15,064 nucleotides of DNA from Clostridia bacterium (GTDB lineage Bacteria > Bacillota > Clostridia > Oscillospirales > CAG-272), in the NCBI GenBank assembly GCA_017504335.1, contig JAFVRI010000250.1, forward strand, positions 1 through 15,064. Reading direction: 5' to 3'. Shown in pieces: positions 6,315 to 14,360 of the stretch. A program made the position numbers and the translations under genes. Numbering within the stretch: position 1 is the stretch's first letter; each line of letters begins with the position of its first letter. Under the pieces are notes generated by a model. It was not told the origin of the DNA. It saw only the letters and a program-made list of their open reading frames with translations, and ran no database searches.

Positions 6315-8866
6315 GATTCGCTATCCTTTGAAGGAACCTGAAGCTTTCCGTCTCCTTCGCCCGCAGGATAGGCGTTGGTCACTCTATAACCGGTATCGGT
6401 CTCAATACGGATCTCTCCGCCCTCGGGCATAAAGATCTGCTCGATCTCGTCATCCGCTACAAAGCAATTTTCCTTACCTACATTATCGCGAATCCAACGG
6501 TTGCTCTCGGGAGCCGTGCCTCCACAGTTTCCGCCGCCATTAATTCGACCACCTTTGTAAACACTGAAGGCATCCTCAGAGGTGGTCCAAAGTGCATAAG
6601 TGGGATCGACCGCCTGATAGAATGCGGTGGTTCCGCCACTCACACCGTGGTGGTTCAGCTGGAGAATATCACTCTTCAGAGCATCGCCGTACAGAGAAAT
6701 CATCTTTGCACACATACCGCCCGAAGCATCCGCAGAAAGCAGAATGGAGTGTCCGTTTTCAATGATACGAACAACGGTGCAAGCATCGTTTCCTCCGCCA
6801 TAGGCACCGAGCACGGTTTCATGGGTCAGAAGGATCTCAAACTTGGTTCCACAGAAAGTGAGTACCTGACCCGTGTGAGGCTTGATCAGCTTGATGTTGC
6901 CCTTCTTCAGCAAGGAAGGCATGGTGGTAATCATCCAATGCTTATCACCGTAATACTCCTCTGTGGGAGAATTGGCTACAAAATACTCGATGGTAACATC
7001 ATTATAGTATTTTGCCATAAAAGTATCGAAGGCTCCGTGGTGGTCTGCGTGAGGATGGGACATAAACCATGCGGCAATGACGATCTTTCCGTCCTCTCTG
7101 AGGTTCATTTCCTGCATATACCGATAAATATTATCCGCATCGGAGCAATTGGCGTAGCCTCCGTCAAAGATCACGAAGCGTCCGTCCTCCAAGGTAACGA
7201 TGTAGTTGAGTCCGTTACCGTCCCAGATCATTTCACCACGGTTGGTATAGTCCTGTGACATGACGTGGAACACAGTCTCGGTGAGCTTATCCGTAGTAGG
7301 ATCGTAGGTATCCGTGGGAATCGCCGAGGTCACCTCCAGTTTGGTGGTAAATATGGTCATATCACCGCTGTCTCTGATCGCTGCCGGGAAATACGTGACA
7401 TGCACCTGTCCCTTTTCGGGATGAACACAGGTTGCGAAATGGTTTCTTCCGATCTGGTATCCACCGTTCTGCTTAACATAGCCTGCCGCTTCCAGCGCAG
7501 CAACGTAAGCATCGAACTCAGCCTTGGTTACCTTCTTGTATTCGTAAGCCATTTCATTGTCATTGTTATAGTAGAATCTCAGAAGCTCCTTGTCAAATTG
7601 AGGAAAGTCCGAAAGGTAACGGTCATCGGTCTCGCGAAGATCCTCAACAAACTTCATCATCAGCTTTCCGTCCACCCACTCTGCCTCGCGAGTGATCTGC
7701 GTCTGAGCCAAGGAAATAGCCTTTTCTCCGCTCTGCTGAATGTTTGCCGCAACAATCAAATGGTCTCCGACCTTTGCAAAACCGTATTCAAACAGTCCCC
7801 AGTTGGCGGTAATTTCCTTGATTTCGGGGTACTTATCGGGGTTGATATCATTGCCCACCAGAATCAGGTTTACATCCGCAGGACGGGCATCACCGTCATC
7901 CAGATATTTCACGTTCTCATCGCCGACTCTGCTCTTGAACATATTGTACAGGTTGTACGCAAGTGTATCAAAGCTTCCGCTGATTCCGCGAATGATCGCA
8001 TATTTGGAGGTCTTGACACCATCCTCTTCAGCAGCAAGCTCGACCATTTCTACGCTGCCTACGTAAACATCACCGTCGTCCGCATTGACCGTACCGGCTT
8101 CAAGGTCTACATAGTTCTTCAGGAAGTAGTCAATCGCCACAGGAATGTTGAGCTTTGCCTTTGCTGTGATCACAATCTTACTTCCGTCAAACGCGATCAC
8201 GAATTGGTTCGCCTCGGTCATGTTTGCCAGTGCGGCGGTAGAAGCGGCACGGTTGGTCGATCCGATCAAAATCTCCAAAGCCCCCTGCTTTTCTCTCACC
8301 GCTGTATCCCTTTGGACTGACGTCATGTCGTGTCCGTTTTCCTTCATGGTATTGAAAAGTGTATTGGCAAATCCCTTTGCAACGGATCCGTCACTGTTGG
8401 TATACAGGATCTGATATTTCAAAAGATCCGACTCCATAGGCTTTGCTTCTGGAATTTCGGAATCCGATTCACTGTTCTCGGGCTCCGTCATATCGGATTC
8501 GCTTTCCTCAGGCTTTGCTGCCTCGGTCTCGCTGTTCTCGGGCTTTGCAGCCTCGGTCTCGCTGTTCTCGGGCTTTGCAGCCTCGGTCTCGCTATCCTCG
8601 GGCTTGACCGTCTCGGTCTCGCTATCCTCAGGCTTGACCGTCTCGGTCTCGCTATCCTCAGGCTTGACCGTCTCAGTCTCGCTATCCTCGGGCTTTACCG
8701 TGTCAGAGTCGGTTTCTGCGGATTCCGTGAAATCGGTAGCGGGCGTCTGCGCCTCGGTTTCTGGAGCGGGTGCTTCGTCTGTTTCATCATTACAGGATGC
8801 CAAAGTCATGCAAATCATGGCAAGCAAAAGCAACCAAACTACACTCAGTCTCAAAAATTTCTTCAT
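6311..8866 (-). CDS. Surface lipoprotein with ComEC-like metallo-beta-lactamase domain
   Basis: This 851-residue protein starts with a classical lipoprotein signal (LASC, Cys25). Next comes an acidic stalk of about 110 residues with eight decapeptide repeats (TVKPEDSETE and AAKPENSETE types, about 56-135). Two similar small alpha/beta domains follow (about 148-272 with LEILIGSTNR, about 286-395 with LILVGND); they resemble the non-catalytic domain preceding GH20-type catalytic domains. A pre-MBL region (about 430-520) leads into an MBL domain (about 525-815): DGGY (568-571), metal motif HPHADH (604-609), Asp713 in LSADASG, and NHHG (738-741), which is the ComEC/Rec2-like pattern. All metal ligands appear intact, so it is probably an active extracellular hydrolase with unknown substrate. 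I start at 8866 (AGAAAGGA ribosome site just upstream) rather than 8941, because the signal peptide begins there and the extension would run through a palindrome. Confidence 0.9.
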   Translation of the reverse strand: MKKFLRLSVVWLLLLAMICMTLASCNDETDEAPAPETEAQTPATDFTESAETDSDTVKPEDSETETVKPEDSETETVKPEDSETETVKPEDSETEAAKPENSETEAAKPENSETEAAKPEESESDMTEPENSESDSEIPEAKPMESDLLKYQILYTNSDGSVAKGFANTLFNTMKENGHDMTSVQRDTAVREKQGALEILIGSTNRAASTAALANMTEANQFVIAFDGSKIVITAKAKLNIPVAIDYFLKNYVDLEAGTVNADDGDVYVGSVEMVELAAEEDGVKTSKYAIIRGISGSFDTLAYNLYNMFKSRVGDENVKYLDDGDARPADVNLILVGNDINPDKYPEIKEITANWGLFEYGFAKVGDHLIVAANIQQSGEKAISLAQTQITREAEWVDGKLMMKFVEDLRETDDRYLSDFPQFDKELLRFYYNNDNEMAYEYKKVTKAEFDAYVAALEAAGYVKQNGGYQIGRNHFATCVHPEKGQVHVTYFPAAIRDSGDMTIFTTKLEVTSAIPTDTYDPTTDKLTETVFHVMSQDYTNRGEMIWDGNGLNYIVTLEDGRFVIFDGGYANCSDADNIYRYMQEMNLREDGKIVIAAWFMSHPHADHHGAFDTFMAKYYNDVTIEYFVANSPTEEYYGDKHWMITTMPSLLKKGNIKLIKPHTGQVLTFCGTKFEILLTHETVLGAYGGGNDACTVVRIIENGHSILLSADASGGMCAKMISLYGDALKSDILQLNHHGVSGGTTAFYQAVDPTYALWTTSEDAFSVYKGGRINGGGNCGGTAPESNRWIRDNVGKENCFVADDEIEQIFMPEGGEIRIETDTGYRVTNAYPAGEGDGKLQVPSKDSES
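8462..8701 (-). repeat. Tandem repeat: 8 units of 30 bp in the lipoprotein stalk
   Basis: Eight 30-bp units encode the decapeptide stalk of the MBL lipoprotein. The first four (8701 side) encode TVKPEDSETE, the next two AAKPENSETE, then a degenerate AAKPEESESD and MTEPENSESD. Divergence increases towards the globular domains, suggesting expansion from the signal-peptide side. The unit length is a multiple of three, so copy-number change keeps the frame. Confidence 0.93.
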
Positions 8867-8882
8867 ATAATATCCTTTCTTG

Positions 8883-8910
8883 CTCCGGAGCGGCAATTGC
8901 CGCTCCGGAG
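8883..8910. repeat. Perfect 28-bp nested palindrome between the two MBL genes
   Basis: Two copies of the self-palindrome CTCCGGAG (8883-8890 and 8903-8910) flank the palindrome CGGCAATTGCCG (8891-8902). The whole can fold as a 12-bp GC-rich stem with an AATT loop. In the transcript it lies 8 bases after the stop of the large secreted protein and just before the ribosome site of the MBL lipoprotein. No T-run follows on the - strand, so it is not a standard terminator. A 3'-end stabiliser, processing site or partial attenuator is possible (inference). No second copy is in the window. Confidence 0.85.
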
Positions 8911-8918
8911 GACCTCGT

Positions 8919-11900
8919 TTAACCTTCGTAGTAAGCGGCAAAGGATGCCACTACCTCGCGCTCAGCTTCACTCAATCCATTATTTGCGTCAGCAAGTGCC
9001 TTATAGGCAACCTCTGCTACGGTTCTGGAATGTGCATCCGCACTGTATCCGCCATAAAGCGTCTCTACCGTACCGTCTGCCCAGGTAATGGACAGATAGC
9101 CGATCGCGGAATATTTCACGCAATAGTTCTCTTTCTTGATATTTGCCACGGATCCGGCATAGATATGAGTTCCTACCAAGTCTTCACCGTAACCGGCTTC
9201 CACAGTAGGCTTCTCCTCAAACCAATCGGTATCGGTTGCCAGAACCTTGTGACACATCTCACCGTCCACCAGCGCAAGCGACAGATCGCTTTCGCCAAGA
9301 TCATCGGTGCGAATCAAGATCGTTCCGATCTCTACGTTGGTAATGACACCGTACTGCATCCAATCCTTTATATCACCGTATGCTTCGGCATTGACCGAGG
9401 TCATCCAACGAAGTCCGGTAGGCAGAGAGGTACGGATGCTTCCACCGTACAGAGTGGTCAGATCCAGACGCTCGGTCAGCTCTCCGAGCTGAACACGAAG
9501 CGGTACCTGAAAGGTCTTTGTTCCGATTGTAATTTCACAAATTCTTTCCTGTGCGGGAAGTGCGGTTCCGCAGCTATTTACCTTTGCCTCGAACCGATAG
9601 AAGCTACCTCTCTTCACGCCATTGTCGTGATTGTAGGTAAACTCTCCCGATCCGAGAGAGCCACCGGTCACGGTCACAGCGGTTTCGGTATTTCCGTAGA
9701 TCGACGTTGCGGACTGGTTCATGTAAACGTAGGATTCCAGCTCATTCATCGCATAGGCATTGTGCGTGGTGTAATCCACACCGGCATAACCGATGCCGTA
9801 GGCGATATTTGAGTTATCCCAAAGGGAGATGTTATTGTTGTTGTATGCCGCAAAGATCTTGGACGAGTCGGTCAGTCCGTAGTTGTTCATAAACATCTCA
9901 AGCGTCTCTGTCGTAGGCGCGCTTGTGGTATCGTCCATGGTGGTATTGGAGGGGATCCAAAGGACCGCCACCTCGCCGGGCTTGATCAATCCGCTTTCGG
10001 GATTGGTCAGCGTGACGCTCTGTCCCGATTTTTCAGCGGTATAGGTATGCGTTCCTCGCTTGATGGTTGCGATGTTGGCATTGGTCCAACGAATGGGAGC
10101 CGACCAGTTTGCGCCTACACCAAGGTATGCACCGGTACCGCCGCCGCTTGCCAGATCGGTATTGCGCATCAGAGTGTAGTTGTAAATATCAAGGTCACGG
10201 TTGGAGTTGTTGTAAACCTCAATGTACTCATACAAGCCCATTGCGTTACCCACCTCGGTAATAAGCAGTTCGGGTCTGGATTCCTCCGTGTAAACCTCGA
10301 TGTTATCCAGAATAACCTCAATACCGGGAGCCACGGAAAGACCGAGGATCTCGCCAATATTCTTGCTGTAAAGGGTCTCCCAAGCCGCGGTATTCTGTAC
10401 CAAGGAAATGGCAACACCGTTGACATAGGTAGTAATTCCGTTATAAGGATCCACCTCGATCTTTACGTGGTTGGTTCCACCGAAGATGTTGTAATGGTTG
10501 GTCGTACCGCCATAGGGATAGTTGTAGCCTGTAGTGGTCTTGCTGTAAGGAATCCATTCAGGACGAATCTGGCTGTGTACCTGGCTTCCGCCAAACGCTG
10601 TACCGATTCTCGCCTGATAGAAGCCCTGCGCGGTCAGCGCGGGAGCGAAGCAGTAGCCGTTGGGATCCACGTACTTACCGAAGCTGAATACAGCCGCTGC
10701 CGTTGCCTCGGTTCCCTTATCGTTGTACTGGAAGTCATATTCCACCACAACACGGTTTCCGATCATCTCGGCAAAATCACCGATCTCTATCTGGAAATCG
10801 TAGTTTTTGGTCTCGTGCTTGGTAACAGATCCAACCGTTCTCTGATAAACCATATAGTAGGGGTTGTAAATACGGAGCTTTCCGTCTGAGGTTACCTCAA
10901 ATTCCGAGCCGTCGGTAGGTGTCATCTGATCCCAACCGACCAGCTTCTCATAATTGAAGGTATAGTTGTAATAGGAGGAAGCCGTAGCATCGGTGAAGGT
11001 GTGCGAGAATGCCTCGATGTCATCGAAGTTCTGGCTGTACAGCACATTCTTTCCCTGCTCTTTTCCTTCGAAAATCTCAACAGTCATGCCATCCGAAACC
11101 GCTACCGTCGTCTCGGTGGTTCTGGTAGCTATACCGTTGACATCGGTAAGAACAACCGTAATAGAAGCGGTTGCGTCCGCAATATAGGGGGTCAGATCCA
11201 GCGTAGGTGCATCGACCCGAACCGTCTTTCCGTTGACGGTCACGGTTACATCGTACCGAAGCTGCTCGGGATGAGCCATACCGGCAGAGGTCACACCCGA
11301 AGCCGAGGACAGAAGCTTGCCGTGGCGGGAATGGTTGTTTTCGGGATAGAAATATTCGATCGAGCCGTAGGAGGAGTAATGCGTCTTGGGGTAGGTCTGT
11401 GTAAACTTCTTGGTTCCGGACATGGTCACACTCAGTCCGTCTGCGTCGGTAAGATGCTCCACATAGGAAATATAACGTCCAAGATGCTTCTCGTTGCTCA
11501 TGGCACCCGTGGTGTAATCCACGTTAGCATAGCCAACACCGTAGCGGATTCGACCGGAATTTGCCATGGTAAAGTCGTAGTTGTTGTAGCAGGAGAATAC
11601 CTTGACATCATCCGAAAGTCCCATAGACGCACGGAACATATCGACGGTGTTCTCCCTGTTGACAGAACTGGTATTTCTTGCCGTATTGGTGGGGATCCAC
11701 AGAACCGCTACCTCACCGGGCTGAAGCACACCCTCCTCACGAGGAGGATTTACATGAGTGACTGCGTTTTCGGGGAAGTTTGTGGGGGTCCAGGTCGTCG
11801 CACCGGGCTTGATCCACGCGATATGCTCTTCCGTAGTAGTATCGTAAGTCAGCTCACCGGGCACACCGTCCACCTTAGTATCCTTACCGATGACGGTGTC

Positions 11901-14183
11901 TCGGATGATGCAATAATCGTAAATATTGATTGCCTTGTCGGAGTTGTTCATGACCTCAATGTACTCATTGAGCGCATTTTTCATGGCACCTCCGGGAGCG
12001 ATCTCGGTAATGATCACCTCGGGAATATTGTCCTCACGGTAAACCTTGATGTCATCCAGCACCACATCCATACCGGGCATAACGCGTAGACCGAACTGGG
12101 TACCGATCAGATTATCAAAAATGGTATCTCTCCACGCGTCGTCCAAGGCGCTGCTTGCGATCAGCACACCGTTGACATAAACATCCAATCCGTTGGCGGG
12201 ATCCAGCACCAGCTTATACTTGTCGGTAGAACCGAAGATGGTGTGGTTGCTCTTCGTCATGCTGCTGGTATAGATGCCGTCGCCGTCCGAATCAGTCCAG
12301 TTTGCGAAGCGGTCGGTTACGATGTAGCCGTCGTACAGCCACTTACCCGTGGGGTCGGACGCATAATTGGTGGTCAGCGCGTTAAACGGAACATCATCAA
12401 CTGCCACTGTGTCACAAAGCCACTGCCAGTCGGTGTTGTAACGGTAACGGGCTTCAAAGGAGCCGTTTGCCTTCATCGTGGGCTCCAGCCAGTATGCGCC
12501 ATCGGCGGTTTCATTTCTCACACGGAAAGCGGCGCCGAAGGCTGCGGGAACGATGGACTCGTTGTAGGTCATCTCATACTCAATGACGGTTCTGCCATCG
12601 AGGAAATGAGGAAGCTCCGCAAGGTATGCGATCATATCACCGCCGTAGTTCATGGAGGGAGTTCCCACGCCCGTGGTGAAATCGAAGGCAACACCGGGCT
12701 TCTGAGAAGCAGAAACAATACGAAGCTTGCCATCGGCGGTCACGGTAAAGGTCACACCGGTGGTAGAGCTCATGGTCCAACCGAGCATTCTCTCAAGCTC
12801 GGTCTCGGTATAGCTTCCCGTGATGTAGCGATCAAAATTCTCGGAGTAAACGTAGTCCAAATCCTTTACCTTCACCTGATCGTATGCGCGATAGGTGGGA
12901 AGCGAAGCACGGTCTCCGTTATAGGGGAAGGTCATCTGCTCCACAGGACCGTCTGCGGCAAAGACCTTGTTATAATCACTGCCGACGAGCCCAAAGACAA
13001 CCACGTTCGCCTGACGAACCGTTTCGCTACCGATCCACTGGTAGACCTTATCGGAGGTACGTTTTTCGGCACCGAATTGAGACGAGGTCCAGAGAATATA
13101 GGAGGGCTTAACATTGTTATAGAAGTCAGAGGTACCGCCGCTGAAGCCGTGGTGGTTGATCTGCAGAAAATCACTCTTCAGACCCGTGCCGTACATGCTG
13201 ATCATCTTCGCGCAGCCGGAACCCTCCGCATCACCCGTGTAAAGAATAGTCTGTCCGCCGACGGTAACGCGGGATACGATGGAGGAATTGTTTCCTGCTT
13301 CGATGGTACCGTTGTACACGTAAAGATCCTCACAGGTGTAAAGAAAGTCCATCTTCAGACCGGGCATCTGATAGGTCTCACCGGTGTGGGGACGAACCAG
13401 CTTAGAGCCGGGATAGGACTTCATGCGAGTCACCAGATCCGCGTTCAAAGGATCACCGGTTGCTGCCGCGCTTGCGATCACGTACTCCAGAGTAACATCC
13501 GACGCATGGTCGTTGGTGAACTGCTGGAAGGCGCCGTAGTGGTCGCCGTGACCGTGGGTAAAGTACCAAGCGTGAATGAGGATCTTACCGTCCGCACGCT
13601 TGTTGTTGTCATAGAGATAGTTATAAAGTCTTTCGGCGTCGTAGGTGTAACCGCCGTCCAAGATCAGGTAGCTACCGTCCTCCAAGGTCCAAATGTTACA
13701 CAGACCGTTGCCGTCTCCCAGCTCTCCGTGGGAGTAATCCAAGGACATGATACCCAAGGTGGTATCGGTGATCTTTTGGTAATTGGCTCTGGGGGTATAA
13801 GCCGAGGTAACCGAACGGTCATCGGTGGTCAAGTACATGGTAGTTCCCTGGTATACCAGATAAGCCGCCCCACCGTTGGAGTGGGTGTAGTGCCAATAGG
13901 TCACGTTGTTGACCGTTGCCTTCTTGATCTGCGTGTAGCCCGCGGAGATCATAGAGGCAGCATATGTGTTCGCCTCGGTCGCGTTCACCCCGGAAAAGCA
14001 GGTCACGTAATTTCCGTGAGGAAATTCCGATTTACGAAGCGACGACGTACCGCTAGTCGCGCTCGGTACGCTCATGGTTACGGCATCGACGCGCAGAGAG
14101 AACACACCTGTCGCAAGGAGTCCTTGCAGACAGAGGAGCAAACACAGCGACAATGCCAAAATTCGGATTACTCTTTTTTTCAT
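8919..14183 (-). CDS. Very large secreted MBL-fold protein with duplicated lectin-like plus lamin-tail modules
   Basis: This 1754-residue protein has a signal peptide (cleavage perhaps after VDA, residue 34) and no lipobox or sortase motif. Residues about 50-135 form a pre-MBL region. The MBL domain (about 140-425) shows LDGGY (175-179), HGHGDH (210-215), PHTG (265-268), Asp318 in LYTGDAEG and NHHG (343-346), all intact and ComEC-like. A module of about 480 residues then occurs twice (about 445-935 and 1048-1500). Each copy has a LamG-like beta-sandwich (YSxNFD, DGKLRI, DPxNG, YVNGV, LDxIxVY) and a lamin-tail-like domain (ITE, then YIEV and NNS, later PGEVAVLWIP and VDYTT). Residues about 1568-1754 are a beta module with PTGLRW and a YSADAHSRTVAEVAYKAL ending, a type I associate with secreted clostridial proteins. 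A Shine-Dalgarno (AAGGA) precedes the ATG by about 8 bases. No clear -35/-10 pair was found upstream, only TATATAAA-like sequence. It heads the four-gene cluster; the substrate is unknown. Confidence 0.9.
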   Translation of the reverse strand: MKKRVIRILALSLCLLLCLQGLLATGVFSLRVDAVTMSVPSATSGTSSLRKSEFPHGNYVTCFSGVNATEANTYAASMISAGYTQIKKATVNNVTYWHYTHSNGGAAYLVYQGTTMYLTTDDRSVTSAYTPRANYQKITDTTLGIMSLDYSHGELGDGNGLCNIWTLEDGSYLILDGGYTYDAERLYNYLYDNNKRADGKILIHAWYFTHGHGDHYGAFQQFTNDHASDVTLEYVIASAAATGDPLNADLVTRMKSYPGSKLVRPHTGETYQMPGLKMDFLYTCEDLYVYNGTIEAGNNSSIVSRVTVGGQTILYTGDAEGSGCAKMISMYGTGLKSDFLQINHHGFSGGTSDFYNNVKPSYILWTSSQFGAEKRTSDKVYQWIGSETVRQANVVVFGLVGSDYNKVFAADGPVEQMTFPYNGDRASLPTYRAYDQVKVKDLDYVYSENFDRYITGSYTETELERMLGWTMSSTTGVTFTVTADGKLRIVSASQKPGVAFDFTTGVGTPSMNYGGDMIAYLAELPHFLDGRTVIEYEMTYNESIVPAAFGAAFRVRNETADGAYWLEPTMKANGSFEARYRYNTDWQWLCDTVAVDDVPFNALTTNYASDPTGKWLYDGYIVTDRFANWTDSDGDGIYTSSMTKSNHTIFGSTDKYKLVLDPANGLDVYVNGVLIASSALDDAWRDTIFDNLIGTQFGLRVMPGMDVVLDDIKVYREDNIPEVIITEIAPGGAMKNALNEYIEVMNNSDKAINIYDYCIIRDTVIGKDTKVDGVPGELTYDTTTEEHIAWIKPGATTWTPTNFPENAVTHVNPPREEGVLQPGEVAVLWIPTNTARNTSSVNRENTVDMFRASMGLSDDVKVFSCYNNYDFTMANSGRIRYGVGYANVDYTTGAMSNEKHLGRYISYVEHLTDADGLSVTMSGTKKFTQTYPKTHYSSYGSIEYFYPENNHSRHGKLLSSASGVTSAGMAHPEQLRYDVTVTVNGKTVRVDAPTLDLTPYIADATASITVVLTDVNGIATRTTETTVAVSDGMTVEIFEGKEQGKNVLYSQNFDDIEAFSHTFTDATASSYYNYTFNYEKLVGWDQMTPTDGSEFEVTSDGKLRIYNPYYMVYQRTVGSVTKHETKNYDFQIEIGDFAEMIGNRVVVEYDFQYNDKGTEATAAAVFSFGKYVDPNGYCFAPALTAQGFYQARIGTAFGGSQVHSQIRPEWIPYSKTTTGYNYPYGGTTNHYNIFGGTNHVKIEVDPYNGITTYVNGVAISLVQNTAAWETLYSKNIGEILGLSVAPGIEVILDNIEVYTEESRPELLITEVGNAMGLYEYIEVYNNSNRDLDIYNYTLMRNTDLASGGGTGAYLGVGANWSAPIRWTNANIATIKRGTHTYTAEKSGQSVTLTNPESGLIKPGEVAVLWIPSNTTMDDTTSAPTTETLEMFMNNYGLTDSSKIFAAYNNNNISLWDNSNIAYGIGYAGVDYTTHNAYAMNELESYVYMNQSATSIYGNTETAVTVTGGSLGSGEFTYNHDNGVKRGSFYRFEAKVNSCGTALPAQERICEITIGTKTFQVPLRVQLGELTERLDLTTLYGGSIRTSLPTGLRWMTSVNAEAYGDIKDWMQYGVITNVEIGTILIRTDDLGESDLSLALVDGEMCHKVLATDTDWFEEKPTVEAGYGEDLVGTHIYAGSVANIKKENYCVKYSAIGYLSITWADGTVETLYGGYSADAHSRTVAEVAYKALADANNGLSEAEREVVASFAAYYEG

Positions 14184-14234
14184 GGGCTTCTTCCTTTCTT
14201 CTAAAGGATTTTATAGAAATAAATTTCTTTCGGG

Positions 14235-14277
14235 TTTATATAAAAGGGTGCTTCTCCATCTCGGTGGAAAGTGCCCC
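14235..14277 (-). terminator. Possible imperfect terminator downstream of the RAYT gene
   Basis: On the - strand the arms at 14277-14265 and 14258-14246 form an imperfect stem: outer GGG/CCC, inner pairing of TTTCCA with TGGAGA-type sequence, and mismatches between. TTTTATATAA follows. It lies about 85 bases past the transposase stop and could separate it from the MBL cluster, or be part of that cluster's leader. Pairing is mediocre. Confidence 0.35.
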
Positions 14278-14360
14278 TATGGCTTCGTAGCTTGAGGTAA
14301 ACCGTAGGATCTCAGAATGACGCATAAGGGGAAGAAAACGGTAGGCGATCATTTCTCGGG

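Noticed and set aside
8867..8941. Upstream start of the MBL lipoprotein at 8941
   Set aside because: It would overlap the preceding gene, translate the palindrome and place about 25 residues before a canonical lipoprotein signal.
12243..14204. Long + strand open frame (653 residues) opposite the large secreted protein
   Set aside because: The opposite strand encodes a protein with signal peptide, MBL motifs and domain repeats; the + frame shows no recognisable domain and is a shadow.
14184..14240. Promoter of the MBL cluster
   Set aside because: TATATAAA and TATAAAAT could be -10 elements, but no acceptable -35 lies about 17 bases upstream, so I do not call it.
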